A stretch of 64,000 nt of DNA from Actinomadura citrea. Its GTDB lineage: Bacteria; Actinomycetota; Actinomycetes; Streptosporangiales; Streptosporangiaceae. Of this stretch, positions 33,668 through 44,955 are shown one piece after another (position 1 is the stretch's first letter; every line of letters starts with the position of its first letter). The translations under genes and the position numbers were made by a program. The notes beneath the pieces are model-generated. The model ran no database searches and was not told the DNA's origin. It worked only from the letters and a program-made list of their open reading frames with translations. The stretch spans positions 1,612,001-1,676,000 of the forward strand of contig NZ_JACCBT010000001.1 in assembly GCF_013409045.1 (NCBI RefSeq), given 5' to 3'.

Positions 33668-34939
33668 TCACCCCGTGGGGAACATCCCGAGGCGGCCGTG
33701 GTACTCGTGACCGAGCTGGTCGGTGTCGCTGCCGACGAGCATCCCCTTCGGGTGGGCGACCAGCGTCTCGACGCCGTGGCCGAGCGTCCGCGTGGGGTTC
33801 CACGGGAGCGCCTTGCCGGTCTTCGGGTCGAGCGCGCCGATGCCGGGTCGCGACACGGCTCCGGGACCGGCGGAGTCGTGCCCGTAGGGGTTGTTCAGCC
33901 AGCGCTGGTGCCCGCCGACGTAGACCGCGGAGCCGGTCACCGAGGTGGACAGCAGCGTGTCGCCGCCCGTCCAGTTGACCCAGGTGGGCTTCTGCCCGGA
34001 CCCGGTGGGCGACGACTCCCAGCGGGCGGCCGAGTCGCACATCTGGGTCTGGCCGTAGGGGCCGCCCGTGGTGACGACCACGAAGTACTTGCCGTCGGGG
34101 GAGAAGTCCATGCCCCGCATGTAGGTGTCGAACGCGGCGAGGTTGCAGGGGGTGGAGTACCGCTGGGTCGACCAGGTCGACAGCTTCGCGGTGCCCTTGC
34201 CCAGGTTGATCATCGCGATCTGGGGCCGGCTCTCCCCGTTGACCTTGGTGAACGTCCCGTTGATGACCATCCGGGTGTCGGTGCGGTCGACCGCCAGCCG
34301 GTACACCTTGAGGTCGCCCGACCGGGGCTCGGCGACGGTGAAGTTGAAGGCGTTGTCGGCGACGCCCGTGAGCCTGTCGACCCGCGCGAGACCGGTGCGC
34401 GCCTTGCCGCCCGCCTTGGTGAACATGCCGCCGATGTAGAGCCGGGCGCCGCGCACTACCATGGTGTAGACCCGGTAGTTCACGTTCGGCTTGAAGCCGG
34501 TGTGGACCTTGTTGGTGGAGACCTTGAGCGCGGTCACCGTGCCGGTCTTGGTGCCGTTGACGGTCGTGAAGGTCCCGGCCGCGTAGATCCAGTCGCTGGA
34601 CCCGGGCTGCAGCGCGTGGACGGTCCCGTCGACCTTCGGCACGAAGGCCGTGCTGATCTTCCCGTTCCGCATGTCGTAGGCGAACAGGTTGTGCCGCTTG
34701 ACGGTCTTCTTGCCGCTGCCGGCCTCGCGGACCTCCTCGAAGTTCCCGCCGACGACGACCCAGTTCCCCACGACGGTGATGGCGCGGACGGTGCCGTCCA
34801 GCACGTGCGGGGTGTTGTTCACCGGGTTGGCGGAGACGACCGCCGACTGGGAGATGTCGGCGGAGGCCGTGCCCGTGGCGGCGGGGACGGTGAGCACCGC
34901 GAGCGCGGTGGCCGTAAGGCAGGCGATGGTGGGGCGCAT
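33668..34939 (-). CDS. Secreted beta-propeller protein, paralogue of the 946-residue protein
   Basis: A 423-residue exported protein with signal peptide (cleavage near ASA-D, about residue 27) and propeller repeats (VVVGGNF, YAAGTFTTVNG, YIGGMFTKAGG, INGTFTKVNG). It shares long patterns with the first 430 residues of the gene at 29030: TPHVLDGTVRAI, FDTYMRGMDFSPDGKYFVVV between two Cys, PTWVNWTGGDT and VSRPGIGALDP. It lacks the second repeat region, PKD domain and C-terminal domain. I chose the ATG at 34939 because GGAG lies 7 nt upstream; an ATG at 34978 would add 13 residues. It lies just downstream of the CpsF-type gene on the same strand. Confidence 0.83.
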   Translation of the reverse strand: MRPTIACLTATALAVLTVPAATGTASADISQSAVVSANPVNNTPHVLDGTVRAITVVGNWVVVGGNFEEVREAGSGKKTVKRHNLFAYDMRNGKISTAFVPKVDGTVHALQPGSSDWIYAAGTFTTVNGTKTGTVTALKVSTNKVHTGFKPNVNYRVYTMVVRGARLYIGGMFTKAGGKARTGLARVDRLTGVADNAFNFTVAEPRSGDLKVYRLAVDRTDTRMVINGTFTKVNGESRPQIAMINLGKGTAKLSTWSTQRYSTPCNLAAFDTYMRGMDFSPDGKYFVVVTTGGPYGQTQMCDSAARWESSPTGSGQKPTWVNWTGGDTLLSTSVTGSAVYVGGHQRWLNNPYGHDSAGPGAVSRPGIGALDPKTGKALPWNPTRTLGHGVETLVAHPKGMLVGSDTDQLGHEYHGRLGMFPTG

Positions 34940-35045
34940 GAAGGTGCTCCGGGATGCGGCCGGGGACGCTGATGGCATCTTGTCCTACCACATAGCTAGA
35001 TAACGGGTATTGGTTCCTGGAAAGTGCGTCATGGAGGCCTGTGGC

Positions 35046-35861
35046 TCAGTCGGCGGGCGCCCTTCCGTGCCGCAGGCGATGGTGCAGGACCCGGGCCAGG
35101 TAGGCGCCCAGTTCGACGGTGTAGCGGCGCCAGAGGCGGCGGGGCTCGCGCGCCAGGCGGTAGAGGAAGCCGACGCGCAGCTTCGTGACCCAGGCGGGGT
35201 AGTAGTCGCGCCGTTCGGCGAGGTGCTCGAAGTACGCGCCGCACGTGATGATGACCGGCGCGGTGAGGCGGTCGCGGTACTCGGCGACGAACCGCTGCTG
35301 CAGCGGTGTCCCGAGGCCGACGTGCAGGATGTCCGGGGCCGCGTCGTTGATCTCCTCGACGAGGCGCTCGGCGGTCTCTGCGGGGATGCGGCCCTGCTCG
35401 TCCGCCCAGTGGCCGTGCTGGGTGCCCGCGACCTCCACGCCCGGGTACCAGGCGCGGACGTTCGCGGCGGCGGCCTCGGCGATGCCGGGCGCGTTGCCGA
35501 ACAGGAAGACGCGCCAGCCCTCCTCGGCGGGCTGGCCGAACAGGTCGTCGGTGAGGTCGTCGTTGGCCATCCGGCCGGGAACGGGACGCCCGAAGATCTT
35601 CGCGGCCAGCACGACGCCCCAGCCGTCGGGGAGGTTGAGGTCGAAGCCGTTCATCAGGTCGCGCAGCCCCGGATCCTTCTGCGCCCTGAGGACGTAGTCC
35701 GGGTTGGCGAAGGTGACCGTCAGCTTGGACCGCTCCTTGACGGCCGCCGCCACGAAGGAGCGGAACCGTGCGACGTCCACGCGGCTGACCCGTACGCCGA
35801 GGACGTCGACGGTGTCATGCGGCCATCGTGGGTCCACGTTCGCTCTGCTCTCCTGAGGCAC
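35046..35861 (-). CDS. WecG/TagA/CpsF family glycosyltransferase (GT26)
   Basis: A 271-residue GT26 enzyme, related to the transferases that add N-acetylmannosamine(uronate) to lipid-linked GlcNAc in wall teichoic acid and common-antigen synthesis. Typical motifs are FANPDYVLRAQKD, LNLPDGWGVV (with the conserved Asp), FLFGNAPGIAEAAA and DILHVGLGTPLQQRFV. It is probably a peripheral membrane protein through its basic C-terminus. The longest start, GTG 35861, overlaps the transporter gene by 47 nt; GTG 35837, preceded by AGGAG at a rather long distance, would shorten the overlap. It should add the second sugar after the priming enzyme. Confidence 0.88.
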   Translation of the reverse strand: MPQESRANVDPRWPHDTVDVLGVRVSRVDVARFRSFVAAAVKERSKLTVTFANPDYVLRAQKDPGLRDLMNGFDLNLPDGWGVVLAAKIFGRPVPGRMANDDLTDDLFGQPAEEGWRVFLFGNAPGIAEAAAANVRAWYPGVEVAGTQHGHWADEQGRIPAETAERLVEEINDAAPDILHVGLGTPLQQRFVAEYRDRLTAPVIITCGAYFEHLAERRDYYPAWVTKLRVGFLYRLAREPRRLWRRYTVELGAYLARVLHHRLRHGRAPAD

Positions 35862-36789
35862 CGGCGACGCCGGGGGAAACGACCGGAGAGGAGAGCGTAT
35901 CCCGGCGCGGCGCGACGCGGTGGCGAAGCGCGAGCCAGGCGGCGACCGTGGCGGCGGTGAGGACGACCATGGTCCAGGCGAGCGGGACGGCCGGGACGCC
36001 GAACATCTTCAGCGAGGAGGCGACCAGCACCAGGGCCAGCACTCGCCGGATCAGGGTGCTCGGGGCCCGGGAGGAGATCCTGGAGCCGAGGTAGACGCCG
36101 GGGATCGAGCCGGCGAGCAGCGCGGCGGTGACCTCCATGCGGAAGTCGCCGAACAGCAGGTGGCCGATGGCCGCCGCGAAGACCAGCGGGACGGCCTGGA
36201 GCAGGTCGGTGCCGACGAGCTGGTTGGCCTTGAGCGCCGGGTAGAGGGCCAGCAGCGCGACGATGATGAGGGAGCCGGAGCCGACCGAGGTGATGCCGAC
36301 GACGAGGCCGCCGACGACGCCGATCAGCACGGTCGGGACGGGGCGGACCGTGATCTTCGGGGACGGGTCGCCGTCTCCGCCGGATCCGGCGCGGCCCCGG
36401 TAGGCGAGGTAGCCGCGCAGCACCAGGCCCGCGGCGGCGATCATCAGGGCCGCGCCCATCGCCTTGCCGATGACGTTCTCCACGGAGTCGCCGTGGCCGA
36501 GCGCGCGGGCCAGCAGGACGCCGGAGAACGCGGCGGGCACCGAGCCCAGGCACAGCCACTTGACCAGCCGCATGTCGATGGTGCCCTGCCGGTAGTGGAC
36601 GGCGCTGCCCACCGGCTTCATCACGGCGGCGGCGACCAGGTCGCTGGACACGGCGGCGAGCGGGCTCACTCCGAAGAACGTCACGAGCATCGGCGTCATC
36701 AGGGCGCCCCCGCCCATACCGGTCAGCCCGACGATGATGGCGACGAGGAACGAGCCGAGCGCCATCGTCCAATCGAAGTCCATCGGCAT
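35815..36789 (-). CDS. TauE/SafE-family membrane transporter (sulfite/organosulfonate exporter-like)
   Basis: A 324-residue protein with 8-9 hydrophobic helices arranged as two similar halves. Each half carries the family glycine motif: GLTGMGGGALMTPML near residue 22 and GITSVGSGSLIIVALL mid-protein. Family members export sulfite or sulfoacetate, or import sulfate or thiosulfate; sequence does not tell the direction. Its position 97 nt downstream of the APS-kinase gene, on the same strand, suggests a sulfur-oxyanion role in PAPS supply. AGGTAGG precedes the ATG at 36789; a second ATG is two codons on. The last 50 residues are polar. Confidence 0.85.
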   Translation of the reverse strand: MPMDFDWTMALGSFLVAIIVGLTGMGGGALMTPMLVTFFGVSPLAAVSSDLVAAAVMKPVGSAVHYRQGTIDMRLVKWLCLGSVPAAFSGVLLARALGHGDSVENVIGKAMGAALMIAAAGLVLRGYLAYRGRAGSGGDGDPSPKITVRPVPTVLIGVVGGLVVGITSVGSGSLIIVALLALYPALKANQLVGTDLLQAVPLVFAAAIGHLLFGDFRMEVTAALLAGSIPGVYLGSRISSRAPSTLIRRVLALVLVASSLKMFGVPAVPLAWTMVVLTAATVAAWLALRHRVAPRRDTLSSPVVSPGVAGASGEQSERGPTMAA

Positions 36790-36791
36790 GA

Positions 36792-36808
36792 CCTACCTGT
36801 CATGTAGG
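36792..36808. promoter_or_regulatory. Short inverted repeat over the transporter ribosome-site region
   Basis: CCTAC (36792-36796) and GTAGG (36804-36808) flank a 7-nt spacer just upstream of the transporter ATG. A CATAAT-type -10 lies a few bases further out on the minus strand. It could be an operator or an RNA hairpin over the ribosome site. Confidence 0.3.
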
Positions 36809-36886
36809 AATTATGGCTAACACGATAGGTGATGCCCGCTGGATCGGGAAAATACCGGACAAGAGGGACGGATGGGACGAGGGGGG

Positions 36887-38356
36887 CTACTCCGCCCGCA
36901 CCCAGCCGCCGCCGACCAGCAGGTCGAGGACCCGGGCGACCGCCTCGTCCGGCGCCAGCCGGGAGGTGTCGAGCGTCAGGTCGGCGTCGTCCGGCTCCTC
37001 GTAGGGGTCGGAGATGCCGGTGAACTCGGGGATCTGCCCGGCGCGGGCCTTGGCGTACAGGCCCTTGCGGTCGCGGCGCTCGCACTCCTCCAGCGGCGTC
37101 GCCACGTGCACGAGGATGAAGTCGCCCACGGCGGAGACCATCCGCCGCACCTCGGCGCGGGTGGCGGCGTAGGGGGCGATCGGCGCGCAGACGGCGGTGC
37201 CGCCGTGCCGGGTGATCTCGGCGGCGACGAAGCCGATGCGGCGGATGTTGAGGTCGCGGTCGGCGCGGGAGAACGTCAGGCCCGCCGACAGCATCCGCCG
37301 GACGACGTCGCCGTCCAGGAGCGTGACCGTCCGGCCGCCGCGCTCCACCAGCGCGTCGGCCAGGCCGCGCGCGACCGTGGACTTCCCGGAGCCGGACAGG
37401 CCGGTGAAGAACACCGTGATGCCGCGCGAGCGCTTCGGGGGGCGCGCCAGCGCCAGTTCGGCGGCGACGGCGGGCGGGGTGAACCAGTCGGGCACGGGCT
37501 CGCCCGCGTCCAGCAGGTCGTTCAGCCGCTCGGGGGTCAGCTCCGCCTGGACGTGGTCGGGCTCGATGCGCGCGACGGGCCGCCAGACCTCCACGTCGGC
37601 GTCGTAGGCCCACGGCTCCGGGACGACGAGCGGGACGGCGGTGCCCTCCATCTCCCGTTCGGCGAGCAGGTGGGTGGCGCCGTAGGCGGCCGCGACGTGC
37701 GCGCGGAGCAGGATGTCGCGTTCCCGGTCGCCGCGCGCCGGCAGCGGCACGGGGATGATCTGGGCGCCGTCCGGCAGCTCCTTGCGGACGCCGAGCAGCG
37801 CACGGACGAGGGACTCGTCGTGCTCGCCGCCCAGCAGCGGCAGGACGAGGACCTTCGCGGCGAGCCGCTCGGCGACCTGGCGGAGCTGGCCGAGCTGCTT
37901 GCGGTGCAGGGGCTCGCGGGTGGCCACCGCGAGCACGTCGCCCTCGAACGCGTCGAGCTCGTCCGGGCGGCGGCGCAGGCGGTGGAACGGTCCGTGCGCG
38001 GGGGCGCGGAGGGCCTCCAGCGGTCCGGCGAGCCGCCAGCCCTGGGTGGTCGGGTCCTGCCACGCCTCGCCGATCCGCAGCACCGCGAGCGGCACGCCCT
38101 CGGGGTCCTGCAGGACGACCCGCTCATGGCCGGTCAGCTCCTTGGGGACCGAGAGCGTGACCGGGACCGGCCACGGGGTGCCGTCCGCGAGCCGTCCCCC
38201 GGCGATCACCATGGCGGTGTCGAACGAGCCGAGGAAGCCCTCCAGCGGGCGGTACACCCCCGCGAGGACGAGTTCGAGGTCGGCGAGCTCGACCGGATCC
38301 GGGGTCCAGGCGGGCAGGTCGCGCAGCGTGTCGGGAAGGCCTGCTTCGGCGGTCAC
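36887..38356 (-). CDS. APS kinase fused to a degenerate ATP-sulfurylase-like domain
   Basis: A 489-residue protein. Residues 1-300 follow the ATP-sulfurylase fold (LADLELVLAGVYRPLEGFLGS), but the active-site stretch that should read FQ-x-RNP-x-H-R-x-H is VATREPLHRKQ (144-154): Gln is Ala145, Asn is Glu148 and the second His is Gln154. The AGPREA segment is also missing. Residues 310-489 are a complete APS kinase: Walker A GLSGSGKST (319-327), LLDGDVVRR, IRRIGFVAAE and CERRDRKGLYAKAR. The likely job is APS to PAPS, with APS coming from CysDN at 13009-15236. The symbol is left blank because the domain pair matches neither plain cysC nor active sat. Confidence 0.85.
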   Translation of the reverse strand: MTAEAGLPDTLRDLPAWTPDPVELADLELVLAGVYRPLEGFLGSFDTAMVIAGGRLADGTPWPVPVTLSVPKELTGHERVVLQDPEGVPLAVLRIGEAWQDPTTQGWRLAGPLEALRAPAHGPFHRLRRRPDELDAFEGDVLAVATREPLHRKQLGQLRQVAERLAAKVLVLPLLGGEHDESLVRALLGVRKELPDGAQIIPVPLPARGDRERDILLRAHVAAAYGATHLLAEREMEGTAVPLVVPEPWAYDADVEVWRPVARIEPDHVQAELTPERLNDLLDAGEPVPDWFTPPAVAAELALARPPKRSRGITVFFTGLSGSGKSTVARGLADALVERGGRTVTLLDGDVVRRMLSAGLTFSRADRDLNIRRIGFVAAEITRHGGTAVCAPIAPYAATRAEVRRMVSAVGDFILVHVATPLEECERRDRKGLYAKARAGQIPEFTGISDPYEEPDDADLTLDTSRLAPDEAVARVLDLLVGGGWVRAE

Positions 38357-38486
38357 CGCGATCTCCGATCCCGCCCGGCGAGGCGGCCGGGCTCATCCGT
38401 GGCGAGCAGGGGTTTCGCAGGAAAAATACTGCCCCGGCCTGACCGTTCGCACGCCCGCCCCGGCCGGGACGGCCCTCCGCCCCCGA

Positions 38487-39371
38487 TCAGATGACCCGCG
38501 CGAAGCGGTTCTCGGGCTTGCGGATGACGAAGGTGACCTCGCTGTGGTCCGCCGTCAGGCGCCCCCGGGTGACCGCCGACACCAGCCGGCACAGCAGGTC
38601 GGCGAGGCCGGTTCCGGCCCCGAGGGCCTCCAGCGCCTGCCGCGAGGTGTACTCCTCGGCGACGACCAGCCCGCGCATGACGCAGTACCAGCGCAGACCC
38701 GACCGGGACGCGACCCGGTCGTAGATCGCCGCGGGCGGGCTCGTCCGGACCACCGGCACCGGCCGTGACGCGGCCGGCTCCGGTGCCGTCAGGACCTCCC
38801 GGGCCGGGGCCTGCCCGGCGTCGGCCCCGAGCTCGCCCGCCGGGTACGGGACGCGGGCGTGGGCGCCGCGGGCCCGGCGCGGGCGCTCGGCGAACGGCGC
38901 GCGCCCCGGGCGGAGGCGGCGCCGGCCGGACGCGCGCAGCCAGCGGGGGAGCGTGCGGTCCAGGAACCCGAACGCGGTGTCGCGGTCGCGCAGGTGCACC
39001 AGCAGCAGCCCGCCGGGCTTCAGCGCGGCGACGAACCGGTCGAGCACCAGCTCGGCGTGCGGGACGCGCTCGATCAGGTACGAGGCGTGGACGATGTCGA
39101 ACGCGCGCGGTGGAAGCGGGACGGTGCGCAGGTCGCCGAGGTGCCAGGAGTCGAGGTCGGGCCGCTCGCAGGTGTAGGCGCGCAGCTCCGGGGACTCCCG
39201 GTCGACTCCCGTGACCTCGCGCTCGTGGTCGCCGAGATCCAGGCCCGTACCCCAGCCACAGCCCGCTTCCAGGATGTGGATCCGCTGCAGGGGGTTCTCC
39301 AGGGCGTACTGGCGGGCGCGTTCTGAGAAGAGATCGCCGCCGTTGACCGGCGACGTACGCAGATCGGTCAC
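38487..39371 (-). CDS. SAM-dependent methyltransferase (class I)
   Basis: A 294-residue protein. Motif I is HILEAGCGWGTGLDL (about residues 32-46), followed by VTGVDRESPELRAY, the FDIVHASYLIERV motif-IV region and LKPGGLLLVHLRD. An Arg/Ala/Pro-rich insert of about 60 residues divides the fold from a C-terminal region (IYDRVASRSGLRWYCVMRGLVVAEEY) that may hold substrate. The GTG at 39371 was chosen; the long open frame upstream is antisense to mfd. It is the last gene of the polysaccharide/sulfation block and could methylate a sugar, though a metabolite substrate cannot be excluded. Confidence 0.75.
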   Translation of the reverse strand: MTDLRTSPVNGGDLFSERARQYALENPLQRIHILEAGCGWGTGLDLGDHEREVTGVDRESPELRAYTCERPDLDSWHLGDLRTVPLPPRAFDIVHASYLIERVPHAELVLDRFVAALKPGGLLLVHLRDRDTAFGFLDRTLPRWLRASGRRRLRPGRAPFAERPRRARGAHARVPYPAGELGADAGQAPAREVLTAPEPAASRPVPVVRTSPPAAIYDRVASRSGLRWYCVMRGLVVAEEYTSRQALEALGAGTGLADLLCRLVSAVTRGRLTADHSEVTFVIRKPENRFARVI

Positions 39372-39438
39372 AATCTCGCAGCGTAATCGCTTGGCTGCGC
39401 TCCGTCCGCTATTTGCCTTTTCTTGGCGACGGCCGTGT

Positions 39439-39470
39439 CGCCGTCCGTGCCGGTCAGGGCACGGACGGCG
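39439..39470. other. Perfect 13-bp hairpin between divergent genes
   Basis: CGCCGTCCGTGCC (39439-39451) pairs with 39458-39470 around GGTCAG. Neither neighbouring gene ends here: the methyltransferase reads left from 39371 and mfd reads right from 39631. It is therefore not an ordinary terminator; a leader-RNA structure, a relic of a lost gene or a protein site are possible. Confidence 0.5.
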
Positions 39471-39528
39471 AGCGGCGCCCGCCTGGAAGGGCGCCTTCGG
39501 CGCCGCCTGAACGAGCGCCGCCGGGGGC

Positions 39529-39544
39529 GCGTACGCTGGTACGC
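39529..39544. promoter_or_regulatory. GCGTAC inverted repeat upstream of mfd
   Basis: GCGTAC-GCTG-GTACGC lies about 87 bp upstream of the chosen mfd start, where a promoter is expected. No -35/-10 pair is convincing. Confidence 0.35.
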
Positions 39545-39630
39545 GGTACCGGGTCCGGCTGGATTCCGGGTCTTCGGCCTGCCCTGCCCCGGGGTGATCG
39601 GCCAAGTTGCGGGCGAATATCGGGCGAATA

Positions 39631-43209
<3,579 letters not shown>

Positions 43210-43248
43210 GCTGGCGCCGCACCGATCCGGCGACGAGACGAGGAATCC

Positions 43249-43905
43249 GTGCCTGGTAAGTCCGTGAAGGCGGCGGTGGCGGCCGTGCTGGCGGCCGCCG
43301 CGCTGGCCGGTTGCGGCGGCTCCCCGAAGGTCGGCACCGCCGCACTCGTCGGCGACGACCGCATCACCGTCACCACCCTCAGCCAGACCGTCCGCGACTG
43401 GCGCGCGCAGTTCCGCTCGGACCCGGCGGCCAACGAGCTGCGCGCGAACCCCGCCAACCCGGCGCCGCAGGTCGCCGGCGAGTCCGAGTCCGACCTGCAG
43501 GGCGCGCTCACCCTGCTGATCAACTTCAGGGTCGCCGACAAGGTGGCGCGCCGGGCGGGGGTCGAGGTCACCGGCGGGCAGGTCGACGGCGCACTCCAGG
43601 CCCTGGACCACCAGGGCGGGGCCCAGTCGATCACGCTGGCGAGCGGGCTGCCCCGCGCGCACGCCCGCGACCTGGCCCGGCTGGTGGCGACGCAGCTGGC
43701 GGTCATGCAGCGGTTCGGCGCCGATCTGGACAACCGGCTGAACCCGGCGACCGAGCAGGCCGGCCGGCAGTGGAACGAGCTGTTCCAGCGCACCGCCGCG
43801 GGCATGCACATCAAGGTCAACCCGCGCTACGGGCACTACGACCCCGCCAAGTTCGAGGTCGCCCCGATCGTCTACCGGCTGTCCAGCCCCGATTCGGGTA
43901 TCTGA
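43249..43905 (+). CDS. SurA-N-like lipoprotein
   Basis: A 218-residue exported lipoprotein: the hydrophobic signal ends in the lipobox LAGC (Cys near residue 22). The helical body (NEAL-type segments, VADKVARRAGVEVTGGQVDGAL) resembles the SurA N-terminal chaperone module found in actinobacterial lipoproteins; no rotamase domain is present. It may assist folding or stability of exported proteins. GTG at 43249 follows a GAGG site. It lies between mfd and mazG, 8 nt before the latter, so the three genes may be co-transcribed. Confidence 0.8.
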   Translation: MPGKSVKAAVAAVLAAAALAGCGGSPKVGTAALVGDDRITVTTLSQTVRDWRAQFRSDPAANELRANPANPAPQVAGESESDLQGALTLLINFRVADKVARRAGVEVTGGQVDGALQALDHQGGAQSITLASGLPRAHARDLARLVATQLAVMQRFGADLDNRLNPATEQAGRQWNELFQRTAAGMHIKVNPRYGHYDPAKFEVAPIVYRLSSPDSGI

Positions 43906-43910
43906 GGCCG

Positions 43911-44885
43911 ATGAGCCTCACCCTGCTGGCGACCACGCACCGGGTCGCGCCGGGCCTGCTGACCTGGCGGGCCTGGGATGCGCTCCGCTCGGCGGACGCC
44001 GTCCGCCTCCGGGACGGGCACCCGCTGCTGCCCGCGCTCCTCGACGCCGGCGTCGTCCCGGACCTCGTGGAGGAGCCCGACCCCGCCGTTCTGGTGGCCG
44101 ACGCCCGGCGCGCGGACGTGCTCTGGGTGGCCGCGCCCGAGGGCGACGAGGCGCTGATGCGCGGGGTCGGGGCCCTGGTCGTCGACGACCCGCTGGACGT
44201 CGAGGTGCTGCACGGCTCCTACGACCTGCCCGGCGCCCGGCTGCTCGACCTGGTGTCGGTGATGGACACGCTGCGCCGCGAATGCCCGTGGGACCGCAAG
44301 CAGACGCACACCACCCTCGTCCCGTACCTGCTGGAGGAGGCCTACGAGGTCCTCGACACCGTCGAGGAGGGCGACTACGGCGCGCTCCGCGAGGAGTTGG
44401 GCGACGTGCTGATGCAGGTGGCGTTCCACTCGGTGGTGGCCGCCGAGCGCGACGACGGGACCGAGTTCACGATCGACGACGTGGCGGGCGCGATCGTCGA
44501 CAAGCTCGTCCGGCGGCACCCGCACGTGTTCGGGGACGTCACCGTCTCCGGCGCCGACGAGGTCAACGCCAACTGGGAGCAGATCAAGGCGGCCGAGCGG
44601 GCGGAGAAGAGCGGCGCGGACGCCTCGGCGCTCGACGGCGTGCCGATGGGCCAGCCCTCGCTGTCGCTGGCCGCGCAACTGCAGCGCCGCGCCGCGCGTA
44701 TGGACGCCCCGTCCGGCCTCGCCGAGGGGCTGGCGGAGGAGGCCGGGGCCGAGCTGGGCGGACGGCTGTTCGCGCTGGTCCGGGAGGCGGGGGAGCGGGG
44801 CGTGGACGCCGAGTCCGAGTTGCGGGCCGTTTCCCGGGTATTCCGGGATCGTGTCCGAGCGTGGGAGCGGCGAGAGCGCGCCTGA
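43911..44885 (+). CDS. mazG: Nucleoside triphosphate pyrophosphohydrolase MazG
   Basis: A 324-residue house-cleaning NTPase. An N-terminal region of about 105 residues unlike the catalytic domain precedes the MazG fold: LLDLVSVMDTLRRECPWDRKQTHTTL, then the metal-binding EEAYE...EELGDVLMQVAFHS helices (about residues 140-180) and the VDKLVRRHPHVFGD segment. MazG hydrolyses non-canonical NTPs, and in some bacteria affects ppGpp. I chose the ATG at 43911. The gene commonly follows mfd in actinomycetes. Confidence 0.93.
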   Translation: MSLTLLATTHRVAPGLLTWRAWDALRSADAVRLRDGHPLLPALLDAGVVPDLVEEPDPAVLVADARRADVLWVAAPEGDEALMRGVGALVVDDPLDVEVLHGSYDLPGARLLDLVSVMDTLRRECPWDRKQTHTTLVPYLLEEAYEVLDTVEEGDYGALREELGDVLMQVAFHSVVAAERDDGTEFTIDDVAGAIVDKLVRRHPHVFGDVTVSGADEVNANWEQIKAAERAEKSGADASALDGVPMGQPSLSLAAQLQRRAARMDAPSGLAEGLAEEAGAELGGRLFALVREAGERGVDAESELRAVSRVFRDRVRAWERRERA

Positions 44886-44955
44886 ATCGGGGGATAACGG
44901 GCGGAACATCGCCGATGGGGTGGTCCGCCCGGGAAGGCGCGTCTACTCTGAGCGC

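Noticed and set aside
36887..38356. Active bifunctional ATP sulfurylase / APS kinase
   Set aside because: Key residues of the sulfurylase motif are replaced and the AGPREA segment is absent; only the kinase half looks active.
10286..39371. Recently acquired genomic island
   Set aside because: No integrase, transposase, flanking tRNA or direct repeats at the edges, and base composition and start-codon habits match the flanks.
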